Source: Paracoccaceae bacterium
Lineage (GTDB): Bacteria > Pseudomonadota > Alphaproteobacteria > Rhodobacterales > Rhodobacteraceae
Assembly (NCBI GenBank): GCA_006226775.1
Contig: SBGD01000074.1
Span: 62,001-126,000, forward strand
Direction: 5' to 3'
DNA length: 64,000 bases
The translations under genes were made by a program, and so were the position numbers. Below the pieces are notes generated by a model. That model did not search any database, had not been told where the DNA came from, and saw only the letters and a program-made list of their open reading frames with translations. Shown in pieces: positions 1 through 8,584 of this stretch (position 1 is its first letter; each line of letters begins with the position of its first letter).

Positions 1-179
1 CCGAACATCGCCCCTGCCGCCCTGCGACTCACCCCTCCAATGGTGTAACTCGCTTACATTTCTGTCAAGATTTACCGCCTGACCGGAAGATTTTAGCGAC
101 GAGCGCACAAATTTGCTTTCCTTTTGTAAGTGAATCACAGGAAACTGGCGGCACCCGAGTCCCGCCGAAGGAGTGTCCC

Positions 180-1961
180 ATGGAACCGCAGATCGACCAC
201 TGGCTCGCCGCGCTGGACGCGGCGCTGCACCGGCGCGACATCGCGGCGGGCGCATTGTTCGAGGCCGAGGGCTATTGGCGCGACCTGCTGGCCTTTACCT
301 GGAACATCAAGACCATGGAAGGCCGCGGCGCGATCGAGGACATGCTGGCGGCCTGCCTGGCGCAGACCGCGCCCTCGGCCTGGGCGCGCAGCGGTGCGGC
401 GGAAGAGACCGAGGACGGGATCGCCGCCTGGATCACCTTTCAGACCGGCGCGGCCTGGGGCACCGGCCGGGTGACGCTGCGCGACGGGCGCTGCCGGATC
501 CTGCTGACCGCGATGGAGGATCTGAAGGGCCACGAGGAGCCCAGGGGCCGCCGCCGTCCCAAGGGGATCGAACATCGCGCCGACCGCGCCCGCCAGACCT
601 GGGCCGAGGCGCGCGCTGCCACCACCGCGCGGCTGGGCCGCGACGAGCAGCCGGAGGTCCTGATCATCGGCGGCGGCCAGGGCGGGGTGGCGCTGGCGGC
701 GCGGCTCAAGAAATTGGACGTGCCGACGCTGGTGATCGAGAAGAACCCGCGGATCGGCGACAGCTGGCGCAACCGCTACCGCAGCCTCGTGCTGCATGAT
801 CCGGTCTGGTACGACCACCTGCCCTATCTGCCCTTCCCCGAGACCTGGCCGGTGTTCTGCCCCAAGGACAAGATGGGCGATTGGCTGGAGGCCTATGCCA
901 CGATCTTCGAGCTTGACGCCTGGACCGGCTCCGCCTGCGAAACCGCCCGGTGGGATGCCGAGGCCGGGCACTGGACCGCGACGGTGCGCCGCGCGGATGG
1001 TGAAGAGGTCACGCTGACGCCGCGCCAGCTGGTGTTCTGTACCGGCGCCTACGGCCCGCCGCGCCTGCCGGAGTTTCCCGGGCAGGAGGAGTTCGGCGGC
1101 ACCCTGCTGCATTCCTCGCAATATACCGAGGGCGCGCCGTTCAAGGGCAAGCGCGCGCTGGTCATCGGCGCCGGAAGCTCGGCCCATGACGTCGCCGTCG
1201 ATCTCTGGGAGGCGGGCGCCGAAGTCACCATGGTCCAGCGCCGCGCCTCGATCGTGGTGCGGTCGGAAACGCTGATTGATCTGGCCTTCGACCTTTATTC
1301 CGAGGAAGCGGTCGAGCGCGGGCTGAGCACCGAACAGGCCGACCTGCTGGGGGCCGCCACCCCCTATGCGCTGTTCGCCGACAAACAGAAGCGGCTTTAC
1401 GAGACCATTCGCGCCCGCGATGCGGCCTTCTATGCCGCGCTGGACAAGGCCGGGTTCGCCCATGATTTCGGCGAGGACGACACCGGCCTGATGATGCGCG
1501 CGCTGCGCACCGCCTCGGGCTATTACATCGACGTCGGCGCCTCGCGGCTGATCTGCGAGGGCGAGATCGGGGTCATCGCCGGCGAGGGCATTGACCGGCT
1601 GACGCGCGAAGGCGCGCGGCTGACCTCGGGGCGCGAGGTCGCGGCCGACGTGATCGTGGCCTGCACCGGCTACCAGTCGATGAACGAGGCGGTGGCGGGG
1701 ATCGTCGACCGCGAGACCGCCGACCGGCTGGGGCCCTGCTGGGGGCTGGGCTCGGGCGTGCGCGGCGATCCCGGGCCATGGCGGGGCGAGCTGCGCAACA
1801 TGTGGGGGCCGACCGCGCATGAGGCGCTGTGGTTTCACGGCGGCAACCTGGCGCTGTCCAGGTTCTACTCGAAATTCGTCGCCCTGCAGCTCAAGGCGCG
1901 GCAGGCGGGCATCGACACGCCGGTCCATGCCCGCCCCGCGCCCTGTCAGAGCGGCTTGTAG
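180..1961 (+). CDS. Flavin-containing monooxygenase (NAD(P)/FAD-dependent)
   Basis: Predicted cytosolic FAD- and NAD(P)H-dependent monooxygenase of 593 aa; the substrate is unknown. Residues 1 to about 150 form an extra domain resembling a SnoaL/NTF2-like fold. An FAD-binding Rossmann motif GGGQGG lies near residue 164 and a second dinucleotide motif GAGSSA near 331. Just before the second one is FGGTLLHSSQY, which matches the FxGxxxHxxxY fingerprint of the FMO/Baeyer-Villiger class. The ATG is preceded by a good ribosome site (GAAGGAG, about 167-173). The 3' end overlaps the convergent RidA gene by 16 bp. The preceding 179 bases hold no gene that I can see. Confidence 0.85.
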   Translation: MEPQIDHWLAALDAALHRRDIAAGALFEAEGYWRDLLAFTWNIKTMEGRGAIEDMLAACLAQTAPSAWARSGAAEETEDGIAAWITFQTGAAWGTGRVTLRDGRCRILLTAMEDLKGHEEPRGRRRPKGIEHRADRARQTWAEARAATTARLGRDEQPEVLIIGGGQGGVALAARLKKLDVPTLVIEKNPRIGDSWRNRYRSLVLHDPVWYDHLPYLPFPETWPVFCPKDKMGDWLEAYATIFELDAWTGSACETARWDAEAGHWTATVRRADGEEVTLTPRQLVFCTGAYGPPRLPEFPGQEEFGGTLLHSSQYTEGAPFKGKRALVIGAGSSAHDVAVDLWEAGAEVTMVQRRASIVVRSETLIDLAFDLYSEEAVERGLSTEQADLLGAATPYALFADKQKRLYETIRARDAAFYAALDKAGFAHDFGEDDTGLMMRALRTASGYYIDVGASRLICEGEIGVIAGEGIDRLTREGARLTSGREVAADVIVACTGYQSMNEAVAGIVDRETADRLGPCWGLGSGVRGDPGPWRGELRNMWGPTAHEALWFHGGNLALSRFYSKFVALQLKARQAGIDTPVHARPAPCQSGL

Positions 1962-2311
1962 GCGATGGCCTCGATCTCGACGGCAATGTCGATCATCAGC
2001 CGCGATTCCGCGGTCGAGCGCGCGGGCGGGTTGGTTGCGAAGACCTCGCCATATGCGGCGTTGAAGGCGGCGAAGTCGTCGCGGTCGCGCAGCCAGACCG
2101 TGGTCTTGATCACATCGCCGATCTCGCAGCCCGCCAGCGCCAGGCACTTGCGGAGATTCTCCAGCACCTGCCGGGTCTCGGCGGCGACGCCGCCCGCGAC
2201 GACCTTGCCATCCTCGCCCACCGGGACCTGGCCCGAGACATATACGAAGTCGCCGGCCCGGACGACCGGCGTCAGCGGGACATGGGATTCGCCAAAGAAC
2301 TGTTTGGTCAT
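1946..2311 (-). CDS. RidA family reactive-intermediate deaminase
   Basis: A 121 aa protein of the RidA/YjgF/UK114 family. These are small trimeric cytosolic proteins that hydrolyse reactive enamine/imine intermediates made by PLP enzymes. Family features visible are YVSGQVP near residue 24 and the PARSTAE segment near 97, which carries the conserved arginine. The start was chosen at the ATG preceded by AAGGAG; a longer open frame upstream has no support. It is divergent from the SDR gene, with only about 60 bp between starts. A PLP enzyme is encoded nearby at 3140, which fits a role in detoxifying its products (inference). Confidence 0.88.
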   Translation of the reverse strand: MTKQFFGESHVPLTPVVRAGDFVYVSGQVPVGEDGKVVAGGVAAETRQVLENLRKCLALAGCEIGDVIKTTVWLRDRDDFAAFNAAYGEVFATNPPARSTAESRLMIDIAVEIEAIAYKPL

Positions 2312-2372
2312 GGAATTCTCCTTGTTACCATCGCCGCGAATATGAACAGAAGCCGGAGTGAAGGCCAAGACG

Positions 2373-3140
2373 ATGTTTGATCTGACAGGGGCCAGGGTTG
2401 TCGTCACCGGTGCCGCGGGCAGCGTCGGCGGCGCATTGTGCCGGTCCTTCGCGGCGGCGGGGGCGCGGATCGTGGGCTGCGACCGGACGGCAGAGGGCAT
2501 CCCCGAGGTCTGTGCCGAGACCCATGGCTTCGACCTGGCCGATGCCGCGGCGGTGGCCGAGGCGGGTGCCGCGATCCTCGCCGCGGGCGCGCCCGACATC
2601 CTGGTCAGCAATGCCGGCTGGACCCGCGCCGAGGTGCTGGAGGACGTCACACCCGAGACCTTCGGCCCGGAGATGGACGGCAATTTCACCGGCGCCGCGC
2701 GGCTCTCCATGGCGCTTTTGCCCGCGATGCGGCAGGGGCGCGGCAATCGAAGCGTGGTCTTCGTGCTCTCGGTCAATGCCCAGGCGCATTTCGGCAACCC
2801 GGTCTATGCCGCCGCCAAGGCCGCCGGCCTCGCCTGGGTGCGGGCGCTGGCCACCGAGGAAGGCCGCCACGGCATCCGCGCCAATGCGGTGGTGCCCGCC
2901 TCGATCCGCACCGGCGCCTGGGATCACCGCATTGCCGCCGATCCCGGCATCCTCGACCGGCTGACGCCGCTTTATCCGCTGGGCCGGCTGGTCACCCCGC
3001 AGGAGGTCGCCAACGCGGTGCTGTTCCTGGCCTCGCCGCTGGCCAGCGGGATCACCGGCGCGGCGCTGAATGTCGATGCCGGGCTGATGGCCGGCAACCT
3101 GCCGTTCATCGACGCCATAACCAACCTGGAGCAGCCGTGA
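2373..3140 (+). CDS. Short-chain dehydrogenase/reductase (SDR)
   Basis: Classical SDR oxidoreductase of about 255 aa using NAD(P). Visible motifs are the cofactor-binding TGAAGSVGG near the N-terminus, SNAGW (the NAG motif), a catalytic serine in VLSVNAQ and YAAAK as the YxxxK catalytic pair. The C-terminal GAALNVDAG segment is typical of SDRs. An in-frame GTG at 2358 exists, but the ATG at 2373 has AAGG at a better distance (2361-2364). Its stop codon overlaps the next ATG by one base, so it is translationally coupled to the PLP enzyme. Together they could oxidise and process a hydroxy-amino acid (inference). The substrate is unknown. Confidence 0.87.
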   Translation: MFDLTGARVVVTGAAGSVGGALCRSFAAAGARIVGCDRTAEGIPEVCAETHGFDLADAAAVAEAGAAILAAGAPDILVSNAGWTRAEVLEDVTPETFGPEMDGNFTGAARLSMALLPAMRQGRGNRSVVFVLSVNAQAHFGNPVYAAAKAAGLAWVRALATEEGRHGIRANAVVPASIRTGAWDHRIAADPGILDRLTPLYPLGRLVTPQEVANAVLFLASPLASGITGAALNVDAGLMAGNLPFIDAITNLEQP

Positions 3141-4201
3141 TGCACATAGACGAGATCGAAACCCCCGCCGTCCTGATCGACCTCGACCGGGTCGAGGCCA
3201 ACCTGGCGCGGGCGCAGGCCTATGCCGATGCCCATGCGCTGCCGCTGCGGCCGCATGTGAAGACCCACAAGCTGCCCGAGATGGCCCTGAAACAGATGGC
3301 GCTGGGGGCCATCGGCATCACCTGCCAGAAGATCGGCGAGGCCGAGGCCATGGCCGACGGCGGGCTTTCGGACATCTTCCTGCCCTACAACATCCTCGGC
3401 GCGGCCAAGCTCGACCGGCTGGCGGCGCTCAACGCGCGCGTCACCCTCTCGGTCACCGCCGACAGCGCCGAGACCGTCGCCGGTTATGCCGCGCGGTTCG
3501 ACGCCGATGCGCCCTTGCGGGTGCTGGTGGAATGCGACACCGGGGCGGCGCGCTGCGGCGTGCAGACCCCGGAGGAGGCGGTGGCCCTGGCGCGCCGGAT
3601 CGCCGAGGCGCCGGGGCTGGAATTCCTCGGGCTGATGACCTATCCGCCGCGCGGCGGGGTCGCCGCGGCGGATGCCTGGCTGAAGGCGGCGAAGACCGCG
3701 CTGGAAGAGGCCGGGCTGGCGCCGCAGGTCATTTCCTCGGGCGGCACGCCTGACCTCATGCACGCCGCCGAAGGGCGCGTCACCACCGAGTACCGGCCCG
3801 GAACCTATATCTACGGCGACCGGATGCAGGTGGCCTGGGGGCACGGCACGCTCGAGGATTGCGCCCTGACCGTCAAGGCCACCGTGGTCAGCCGCCCCAC
3901 GCCCGACCGCGCGGTGCTCGACACCGGCTCCAAGGCGCTGGCCGCCGACCCGGTGCCCGCGCCCTTCGCGGGCCACGGCCATATCCTCGAATACCCCGAG
4001 GCCATCCTTGCCGGGTTGTCGGAGGAACACGGCGTCGTCGACCTTGCGGCCTGTGCGGCGCGGCCCGGCATCGGCGAGACGGTGCGGGTGATCCCGAACC
4101 ATGCCTGCGTGGTGTCGAACCTCTTCGACCGGGTCTACCTGATCCGCGGCGACCGGGTCGAGCGCGAGGCCGAGATCACCTCGCGCGGGAAACTGCGCTA
4201 G
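3140..4201 (+). CDS. D-threonine aldolase / D-serine dehydratase-like PLP enzyme
   Basis: A 353 aa PLP enzyme with an alanine-racemase-type N-terminal barrel, of the DSD1/D-threonine aldolase/3-hydroxyaspartate family. The segment RPHVKTHK near residue 36 carries the expected PLP lysine. The C-terminal half has the small beta domain, and PNHACV near the end matches the family's metal-site region. Members cleave or dehydrate D-beta-hydroxy amino acids. The TGATG overlap with the SDR gene indicates an operon. Reaction specificity (aldolase or dehydratase) cannot be told from sequence. Confidence 0.83.
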   Translation: MHIDEIETPAVLIDLDRVEANLARAQAYADAHALPLRPHVKTHKLPEMALKQMALGAIGITCQKIGEAEAMADGGLSDIFLPYNILGAAKLDRLAALNARVTLSVTADSAETVAGYAARFDADAPLRVLVECDTGAARCGVQTPEEAVALARRIAEAPGLEFLGLMTYPPRGGVAAADAWLKAAKTALEEAGLAPQVISSGGTPDLMHAAEGRVTTEYRPGTYIYGDRMQVAWGHGTLEDCALTVKATVVSRPTPDRAVLDTGSKALAADPVPAPFAGHGHILEYPEAILAGLSEEHGVVDLAACAARPGIGETVRVIPNHACVVSNLFDRVYLIRGDRVEREAEITSRGKLR

Positions 4202-4210
4202 GCGGGCGCG

Positions 4211-5242
4211 TCACACGTTGCCATTGGCCGAGAGCAGGATGGCCAGTGGCCGGCCCGAGCGGATCTCGGCCAGCACCAGCACGAGGCTGGCGGTCAGCGG
4301 CACCGCCAGCAGCGCGCCGGGCAGACCCCAGAGCGCGCTCCAGAAGGCCAGCGCCAGCAGCACGACAAAGGGGCTGAGATTGAAGGCCCGGCCCATCATG
4401 CGCGGTTCAAGAAAGAAGGCGACGAAGATCTGTGCCATGGTCAGCGTGGCCAGAACCGTCCCCGCCATGCTCAGCGTGCCGAACTGGGCAAGGCTGAGCA
4501 GCACCGGAAAGAGCACGCCGACCAGCGAGCCGATATAGGGGATGTAGTTCAGAAAGGCGATCAGTACCGCCCAGAACAGCGCGAATTCGATCCCCAGGAG
4601 CAGCATGATGGCAAAGGACAGCCCGCCGAGGATCACGTTGAGCACCGTCTTGACGAAGAGATACTGCCCGATCCGTTCGTTGATCCGCGCCAGCAGCGAG
4701 ATCGCCCGCGCGCCGGCATCCTCGCCGCCCATGGCCATCACCACCTTGCGCGCCATGGCGCCGCGCTCGACGATGAAGAAGCTGGAATAGAGCACCACGA
4801 GAAAGAGCGTGACCCCGAAGCTGCGCAGCGACAACAGCGCCGGCGCCACCCAGGAGCGGAAATCCAGCTGGTCCAGCGTCACCCCGCGCAGGTTCTCCCA
4901 TGTCGGCTCGCCCTCGATGCCCAGCAGGCTGGCGTTGCGGGTGATGAGGATTTCCAGGTTGCTTTCATAGCGCGGCATGGCCGCGGCCACCTGTGCGAGG
5001 TTGTTGATCACCAATATGAACAGCAGGATGACCACGAAGGTGAAGACGATCAGGATCATGGTGCGCCGGGCCCAGGCCGGCAGACGGCCCAGCAGCGGCA
5101 GCCCCTCCATGCTCGCCGCCGCGGTCAGCACGATATAGACCGAGATCACCGCGGCGATCACCGGCAGAAGCACGTCCTTGCCGATCCAGAATATCCAGCC
5201 GATCATGAGCGCCAAAGCCGTTGCATAAGTCGCATTTCGCAT
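4211..5242 (-). CDS. AI-2E family transporter (PerM/TqsA-like membrane protein)
   Basis: A 343 aa integral membrane protein of the AI-2E transporter family, formerly the PerM or UPF0118 group. The N-terminus has two closely spaced transmembrane segments. A long amphipathic region follows (about residues 60-140), then several more hydrophobic helices, including the FLNYIPYIGSLVG segment near residue 225 that is characteristic of the family. Family members export small signals or act as Na+/H+ antiporters, so the name does not fix a substrate. It is convergent with the PLP enzyme, 9 bp apart, and appears monocistronic. The 126 bp before its start separate it from the TRAP operon. Confidence 0.85.
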   Translation of the reverse strand: MRNATYATALALMIGWIFWIGKDVLLPVIAAVISVYIVLTAAASMEGLPLLGRLPAWARRTMILIVFTFVVILLFILVINNLAQVAAAMPRYESNLEILITRNASLLGIEGEPTWENLRGVTLDQLDFRSWVAPALLSLRSFGVTLFLVVLYSSFFIVERGAMARKVVMAMGGEDAGARAISLLARINERIGQYLFVKTVLNVILGGLSFAIMLLLGIEFALFWAVLIAFLNYIPYIGSLVGVLFPVLLSLAQFGTLSMAGTVLATLTMAQIFVAFFLEPRMMGRAFNLSPFVVLLALAFWSALWGLPGALLAVPLTASLVLVLAEIRSGRPLAILLSANGNV

Positions 5243-5368
5243 GGTGCCTGTCTGTTCCCCGATCGCTTGCGGCCTCTGGCCCGTTGCCTGCCCGTCCGGC
5301 TCCCAGCATGATGCGGTTTCCGCGCAGCCTCAAGGGCGATGACAGGCGGGGGGCGCCCGGGCGGGGCG

Positions 5369-6655
5369 TCATGGCCCGTAGAAGACATCCACCAGAAACA
5401 GCGGGAATGCGGGCACATAGGTGACCAGCAGCAACACCAGCACCAGCACGGCGATGAACGGCAGGTTGGTCTGCGTCGTCTTCCAGACGTCGGTCTTGGC
5501 GATGGAACAGGCGGTGACCAGCACGCTCGCCACCGGCGGCGTCTGCTGGCCCAGCGCGATATTGAGCGTCAGCAGGATGCCGAACTGGATCGGGTCGATG
5601 CCCAGCTGATGCACCAGCGGCATGAAGATCGGCACCGTCAGGATGATCGCCGCCGCGCCATGCAGCACCATGCCGACGAACAGCAGGAACAGGTTGATCA
5701 GCATCAGCACGGCCAGCTTGTTCTCGGTAATCGAGATGATCCCCTGTGCCAGCCGCTGCGGCACCTCGGTCTCGGTGAGATAGAGCCCCAGCACCGCCGA
5801 GGAGGCCACCAGCAGCATCACCGTCGCGGTCTGCAGCACGCCGTCGACCAATGCCGCGTAGAGATGCCTGATGTCGAGCTCGCGGTAGATGAAAAGCCCG
5901 ATGACCAGCGCCGCCAGCACCGCGAGGCCCGCGCCCTCGGTCGCCGTGACGATGCCGCCGAAGATACCGCCGAGGATGATGACCGGCAGGATCAGCGCCC
6001 AGGAGGCGTCCTTGGTGGCGGCCCAGAGCCGGCAGAGGTCGAAACCCTCCTCGCGCGGCAGGTCGTAGCGCACGGCGAAGAAATAGCACAGCGCCATCAA
6101 CAGCAGCCCGCCGACGATCCCCGGCAGGATACCGGCGACGAAAAGCTTGACGATCGAGGTATTGGAGAGCGCGCCATAGAGGATCATCGGGATCGAGGGC
6201 GGAATGATGATCGCCAGCGACGCCGAGGAGGAGGTGATGGCCGCGGCAAAGCGCGGGTTGTAGCCCTTCGCCTTCATCGCCGGAATGAGGACCGAACCTG
6301 TGGCGGCGACATCCGCCACCGCCGAGCCCGAGATCTCGGCAAAGAACATCGACACGCCGACATTGACCATCGCCAGCCCGCCACGGACAAAGCCGATCAG
6401 CGCCGAGACAAAGGCGATCAGCCGGGTCGAGATGCCGCCGGTGTTCATCAGCGCGCCTGCGAGGATGAACAGCGGAATGGCGATCAGCGGAAAGCTGGTG
6501 GCGCCGTCATAGATCGACAGCGCCGCGTTGAGAAACCCCAGGTGCCCGTTGTTGAGCCACACGCCCACCAGCGCGGCCGAGAGGATGGCGACGGCGATGG
6601 GCAGGCCGGTGGCGATCAGCACGAACATGCCCAGCAGGACAAAGGCCTCGATCAT
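5369..6655 (-). CDS. dctM: TRAP transporter large permease (DctM-like)
   Basis: A 428 aa large membrane subunit of a TRAP-type secondary uptake system, which imports organic acids using the Na+ gradient together with a periplasmic binding protein. It shows the expected run of about 12 hydrophobic segments across the whole length. The start has an upstream AAGGAG and overlaps the small-permease stop by 4 bp (ATGA), so the two are coupled. It is the last gene of the operon that runs from pdxA-like through dctP and dctQ. Confidence 0.92.
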   Translation of the reverse strand: MIEAFVLLGMFVLIATGLPIAVAILSAALVGVWLNNGHLGFLNAALSIYDGATSFPLIAIPLFILAGALMNTGGISTRLIAFVSALIGFVRGGLAMVNVGVSMFFAEISGSAVADVAATGSVLIPAMKAKGYNPRFAAAITSSSASLAIIIPPSIPMILYGALSNTSIVKLFVAGILPGIVGGLLLMALCYFFAVRYDLPREEGFDLCRLWAATKDASWALILPVIILGGIFGGIVTATEGAGLAVLAALVIGLFIYRELDIRHLYAALVDGVLQTATVMLLVASSAVLGLYLTETEVPQRLAQGIISITENKLAVLMLINLFLLFVGMVLHGAAAIILTVPIFMPLVHQLGIDPIQFGILLTLNIALGQQTPPVASVLVTACSIAKTDVWKTTQTNLPFIAVLVLVLLLVTYVPAFPLFLVDVFYGP

Positions 6656-7209
6656 AGGGGACGCTCCTTCTGGGCGGCGAGCTCGGCCTCGGCGCGGGCG
6701 ATTTCCTGGGCGATTTCCTCGCTGTCCGGGTCGCGCCCGGCGCGCACTGCAGCAAGACGTTCCGGCAGGGTGATGAGCCGGGCAAGGATCATCAGCGCGG
6801 CGCTGACCGGCACGATGCCCTGGATGAACCAGCGCGGCACCCAGCGCAGGGTGGTCATGGTCTCGGAGCCGAAGATGCCGAGGATCACCCAGCTGCCCCA
6901 GAGCACCACGCCGAAGGCCGCCATGAAGACCACTTCGTTCACCGCGAAAAGCCCCAGCCGCACCGCCGGCGGCGCGCCGTAGAGGATGCCGCTGAAGCCC
7001 AGGTGCGCATTGCGCAGCACCGCAAATGTGGCGCCGGCATAGGTGATCCAGGCCAGCAGCACGATGGCCACCTCGTCATACCAGATCAGTGAATTGCCGG
7101 TGTAGCGGAACACCACCGCCATGAGCACGAGCACCGCCAGGATGACGATCAGGCCGATTGTGAAGCCTTGCAGGAAGAGATCGAGCCAGCGGATCAGTCT
7201 GTGGCGCAT
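6652..7209 (-). CDS. dctQ: TRAP transporter small permease (DctQ-like)
   Basis: A 185 aa protein with four predicted transmembrane helices and the DctQ signature region near residues 30-55 (FRYTGNSLIWYDEVA). It assembles with DctM into the TRAP membrane domain. The C-terminal tail is charged and extended (about residues 155-185). A 348 bp spacer with strong inverted repeats separates it from the binding-protein gene, which is unusual in an otherwise tight operon. Confidence 0.9.
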   Translation of the reverse strand: MRHRLIRWLDLFLQGFTIGLIVILAVLVLMAVVFRYTGNSLIWYDEVAIVLLAWITYAGATFAVLRNAHLGFSGILYGAPPAVRLGLFAVNEVVFMAAFGVVLWGSWVILGIFGSETMTTLRWVPRWFIQGIVPVSAALMILARLITLPERLAAVRAGRDPDSEEIAQEIARAEAELAAQKERPL

Positions 7210-7324
7210 CTGGGTTGGGTCCGTTTTTCTGGTGCGGGTTGGGGCGCGGGTGGCGCGTTATGGTCTGGCCTGGAGCGGACGGTGATGTTTAAAGGGGCGC
7301 TGCCCCTCGGACTTCGTCCTCACC

Positions 7325-7396
7325 CCGGGATATTTACCAAACCAGAGAAGTTCAGGACCGCTCCAGGGTCCTTCTCTGGTTTGCAAATATCCTGGG
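7325..7396. repeat. Long imperfect inverted repeat
   Basis: The left arm (about 7325-7350) and right arm (about 7371-7396) pair over about 25 bases, with a perfect 10 bp core ACCAGAGAAG / CTTCTCTGGT at 7341-7350 and 7371-7380. The pairing continues outward through a GGATATTT / AAATATCC block. The loop is about 20 bases. It looks like a mobile or repeated intergenic palindrome that can fold in RNA of either strand. Confidence 0.7.
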
Positions 7397-7400
7397 GGGT

Positions 7401-7421
7401 CTGGGGGGCAAAGCCCCCCAG
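7401..7421 (-). terminator. Perfect GC hairpin, possible attenuator after dctP
   Basis: A nine-base-pair stem CTGGGGGGC / GCCCCCCAG with a 3-base loop lies 137 bp downstream of the dctP stop in the direction of transcription. There is no clear U-tract, so partial termination or mRNA 3'-end protection is more likely than strong intrinsic termination. Confidence 0.45.
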
Positions 7422-7557
7422 CCTGTCGACGCGCGAAAGGCGCGGCGAAATCAAAACGCCTTGAACGATCGCTTCAGGCCATGTCCCACGTTCCGATCCA
7501 CGCCAGACCTTAGAAAGGGCGGCGCGCAGGCCGCCCCGGCTTCATGGAGACCAAGCC

Positions 7558-8544
7558 TCAGGAGCCGCCACCGGCCATCGACAGCACGTTGTCGATCATT
7601 TCCTGCCCGCCGTCGACCTCGCTGGCGAACTTCTCGTAGAGCGGTGCCGAGGCCTCGACAAAGGCGGCGCGGTTGGCGGTGTTCACCTCCATGCCGTCGG
7701 CTTTCAGCGTCTCGAGCAGCTCGCCTTCGGCCGAGGCGCCCTGATCGCGTGCCCAGAGCGCCATTTCCTGCGCCGTTTCCATAAGCACCTGCTGGATCTC
7801 CGGGTCGAGCTTGTCGAAGACCGCGGTGCCCACCGTCGGGTAGGCGGGCGAATAGACATGGCCCGAGAGCGACAGGTACTTCTGTACCTCCTGCAGCTTG
7901 GCGCCGGCGATATTGGTCAGCGGGTTTTCCTGGCCGTCGATCACGCCGGTCTGCAGCGACACGAAGACTTCGGAGAAGGACATCGGCGTCGGGTTGGCGC
8001 CGTATTCCTTGAACATCGCCACCCGCCAGGACGAATTCGGCGTGCGGATCTTCAGCCCGTCGAGGTCGGCAGGCGTGTCGATCGGGCGCACGTTGTTGGT
8101 GATGTGGCGAAAGCCGTTTTCCCAGACCGCCAGCGGACGATAGCCCGCGGACTCGGCGGCAGGCACCAGAACGTCCTTGAAGAAGGTGGTGTCGATCTTG
8201 GCCAGGTGATCGCGGTCGGCAACCAGGAAGGGCAGGTCGAAGATGGCGTATTCCGGCGCGATTTCCGGCATGATCGACGAGGGCAGCGTCATGTGCATGG
8301 TGCCGATCTTCAGCTTCTGCAGCATGTCCTTGTCCTTGCCCAGCTGCGAGCTGTCGAAGACCTTGACCACCGCCGCGTCGCCCAGCTTTGCATTGGCGCG
8401 GCGCGCGAATTCATGCGCGGTCTGGCCCTGGAGCGAGTTGGGCGTGGCGCTGATGCCGAAGATGATCTCTTCCTGCGCCAGTGCCGGTCCGGCCGCAAGC
8501 CCGAGGGTCAGCGTGGCGCCGACGAATGCGTGTTTCAGGTTCAT
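7558..8544 (-). CDS. dctP: TRAP transporter periplasmic solute-binding protein (DctP-like)
   Basis: A 328 aa periplasmic binding protein of the TRAP DctP family. A clear signal peptide ends at about residue 22 (PALAQEE). Family motifs include the GFRHITNNVRP region near residue 147, which contains a ligand-carboxylate arginine in studied members, and QTGVIDGQENP near 205. The start is the ATG preceded by GGGAGG; the longer open frame is not supported. It lies 40 bp after the pdxA-like gene in one operon. The ligand is probably an organic or sugar acid (inference from the family). Confidence 0.92.
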   Translation of the reverse strand: MNLKHAFVGATLTLGLAAGPALAQEEIIFGISATPNSLQGQTAHEFARRANAKLGDAAVVKVFDSSQLGKDKDMLQKLKIGTMHMTLPSSIMPEIAPEYAIFDLPFLVADRDHLAKIDTTFFKDVLVPAAESAGYRPLAVWENGFRHITNNVRPIDTPADLDGLKIRTPNSSWRVAMFKEYGANPTPMSFSEVFVSLQTGVIDGQENPLTNIAGAKLQEVQKYLSLSGHVYSPAYPTVGTAVFDKLDPEIQQVLMETAQEMALWARDQGASAEGELLETLKADGMEVNTANRAAFVEASAPLYEKFASEVDGGQEMIDNVLSMAGGGS

Positions 8545-8584
8545 TGGTGTTTCCTCCCGTGGAACAATTTTTGTGGTTTTGAGG

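Larger units (their letters stand above)
7210..7557. other. Intercistronic spacer inside the TRAP operon
   Basis: A 348 bp stretch without a credible gene between dctP and dctQ. It holds a long imperfect inverted repeat (about 7325-7350 with 7371-7396) and a perfect GC hairpin (7401-7421). Spacers of this type usually stabilise or terminate the abundant binding-protein mRNA and lower permease expression. Here that is inference from position and structure. Confidence 0.6.

Noticed and set aside
135-2147. 670-codon minus-strand open frame opposite the monooxygenase
   Set aside because: Arg/Gly/Ala/Pro-rich composition typical of antisense frames in high-GC DNA, no family motif, and it overlaps a gene with a clear fingerprint. 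The same applies to long shadows opposite dctM (5339-6982), tctA (11447-13645), the helical-repeat gene (20327-22615) and the Wzc-like gene (50680-52875).
1946-2797. Long 283-codon version of RidA
   Set aside because: The first 162 codons lie antisense to the SDR gene. RidA proteins are about 120-130 aa and the internal ATG has AAGGAG.
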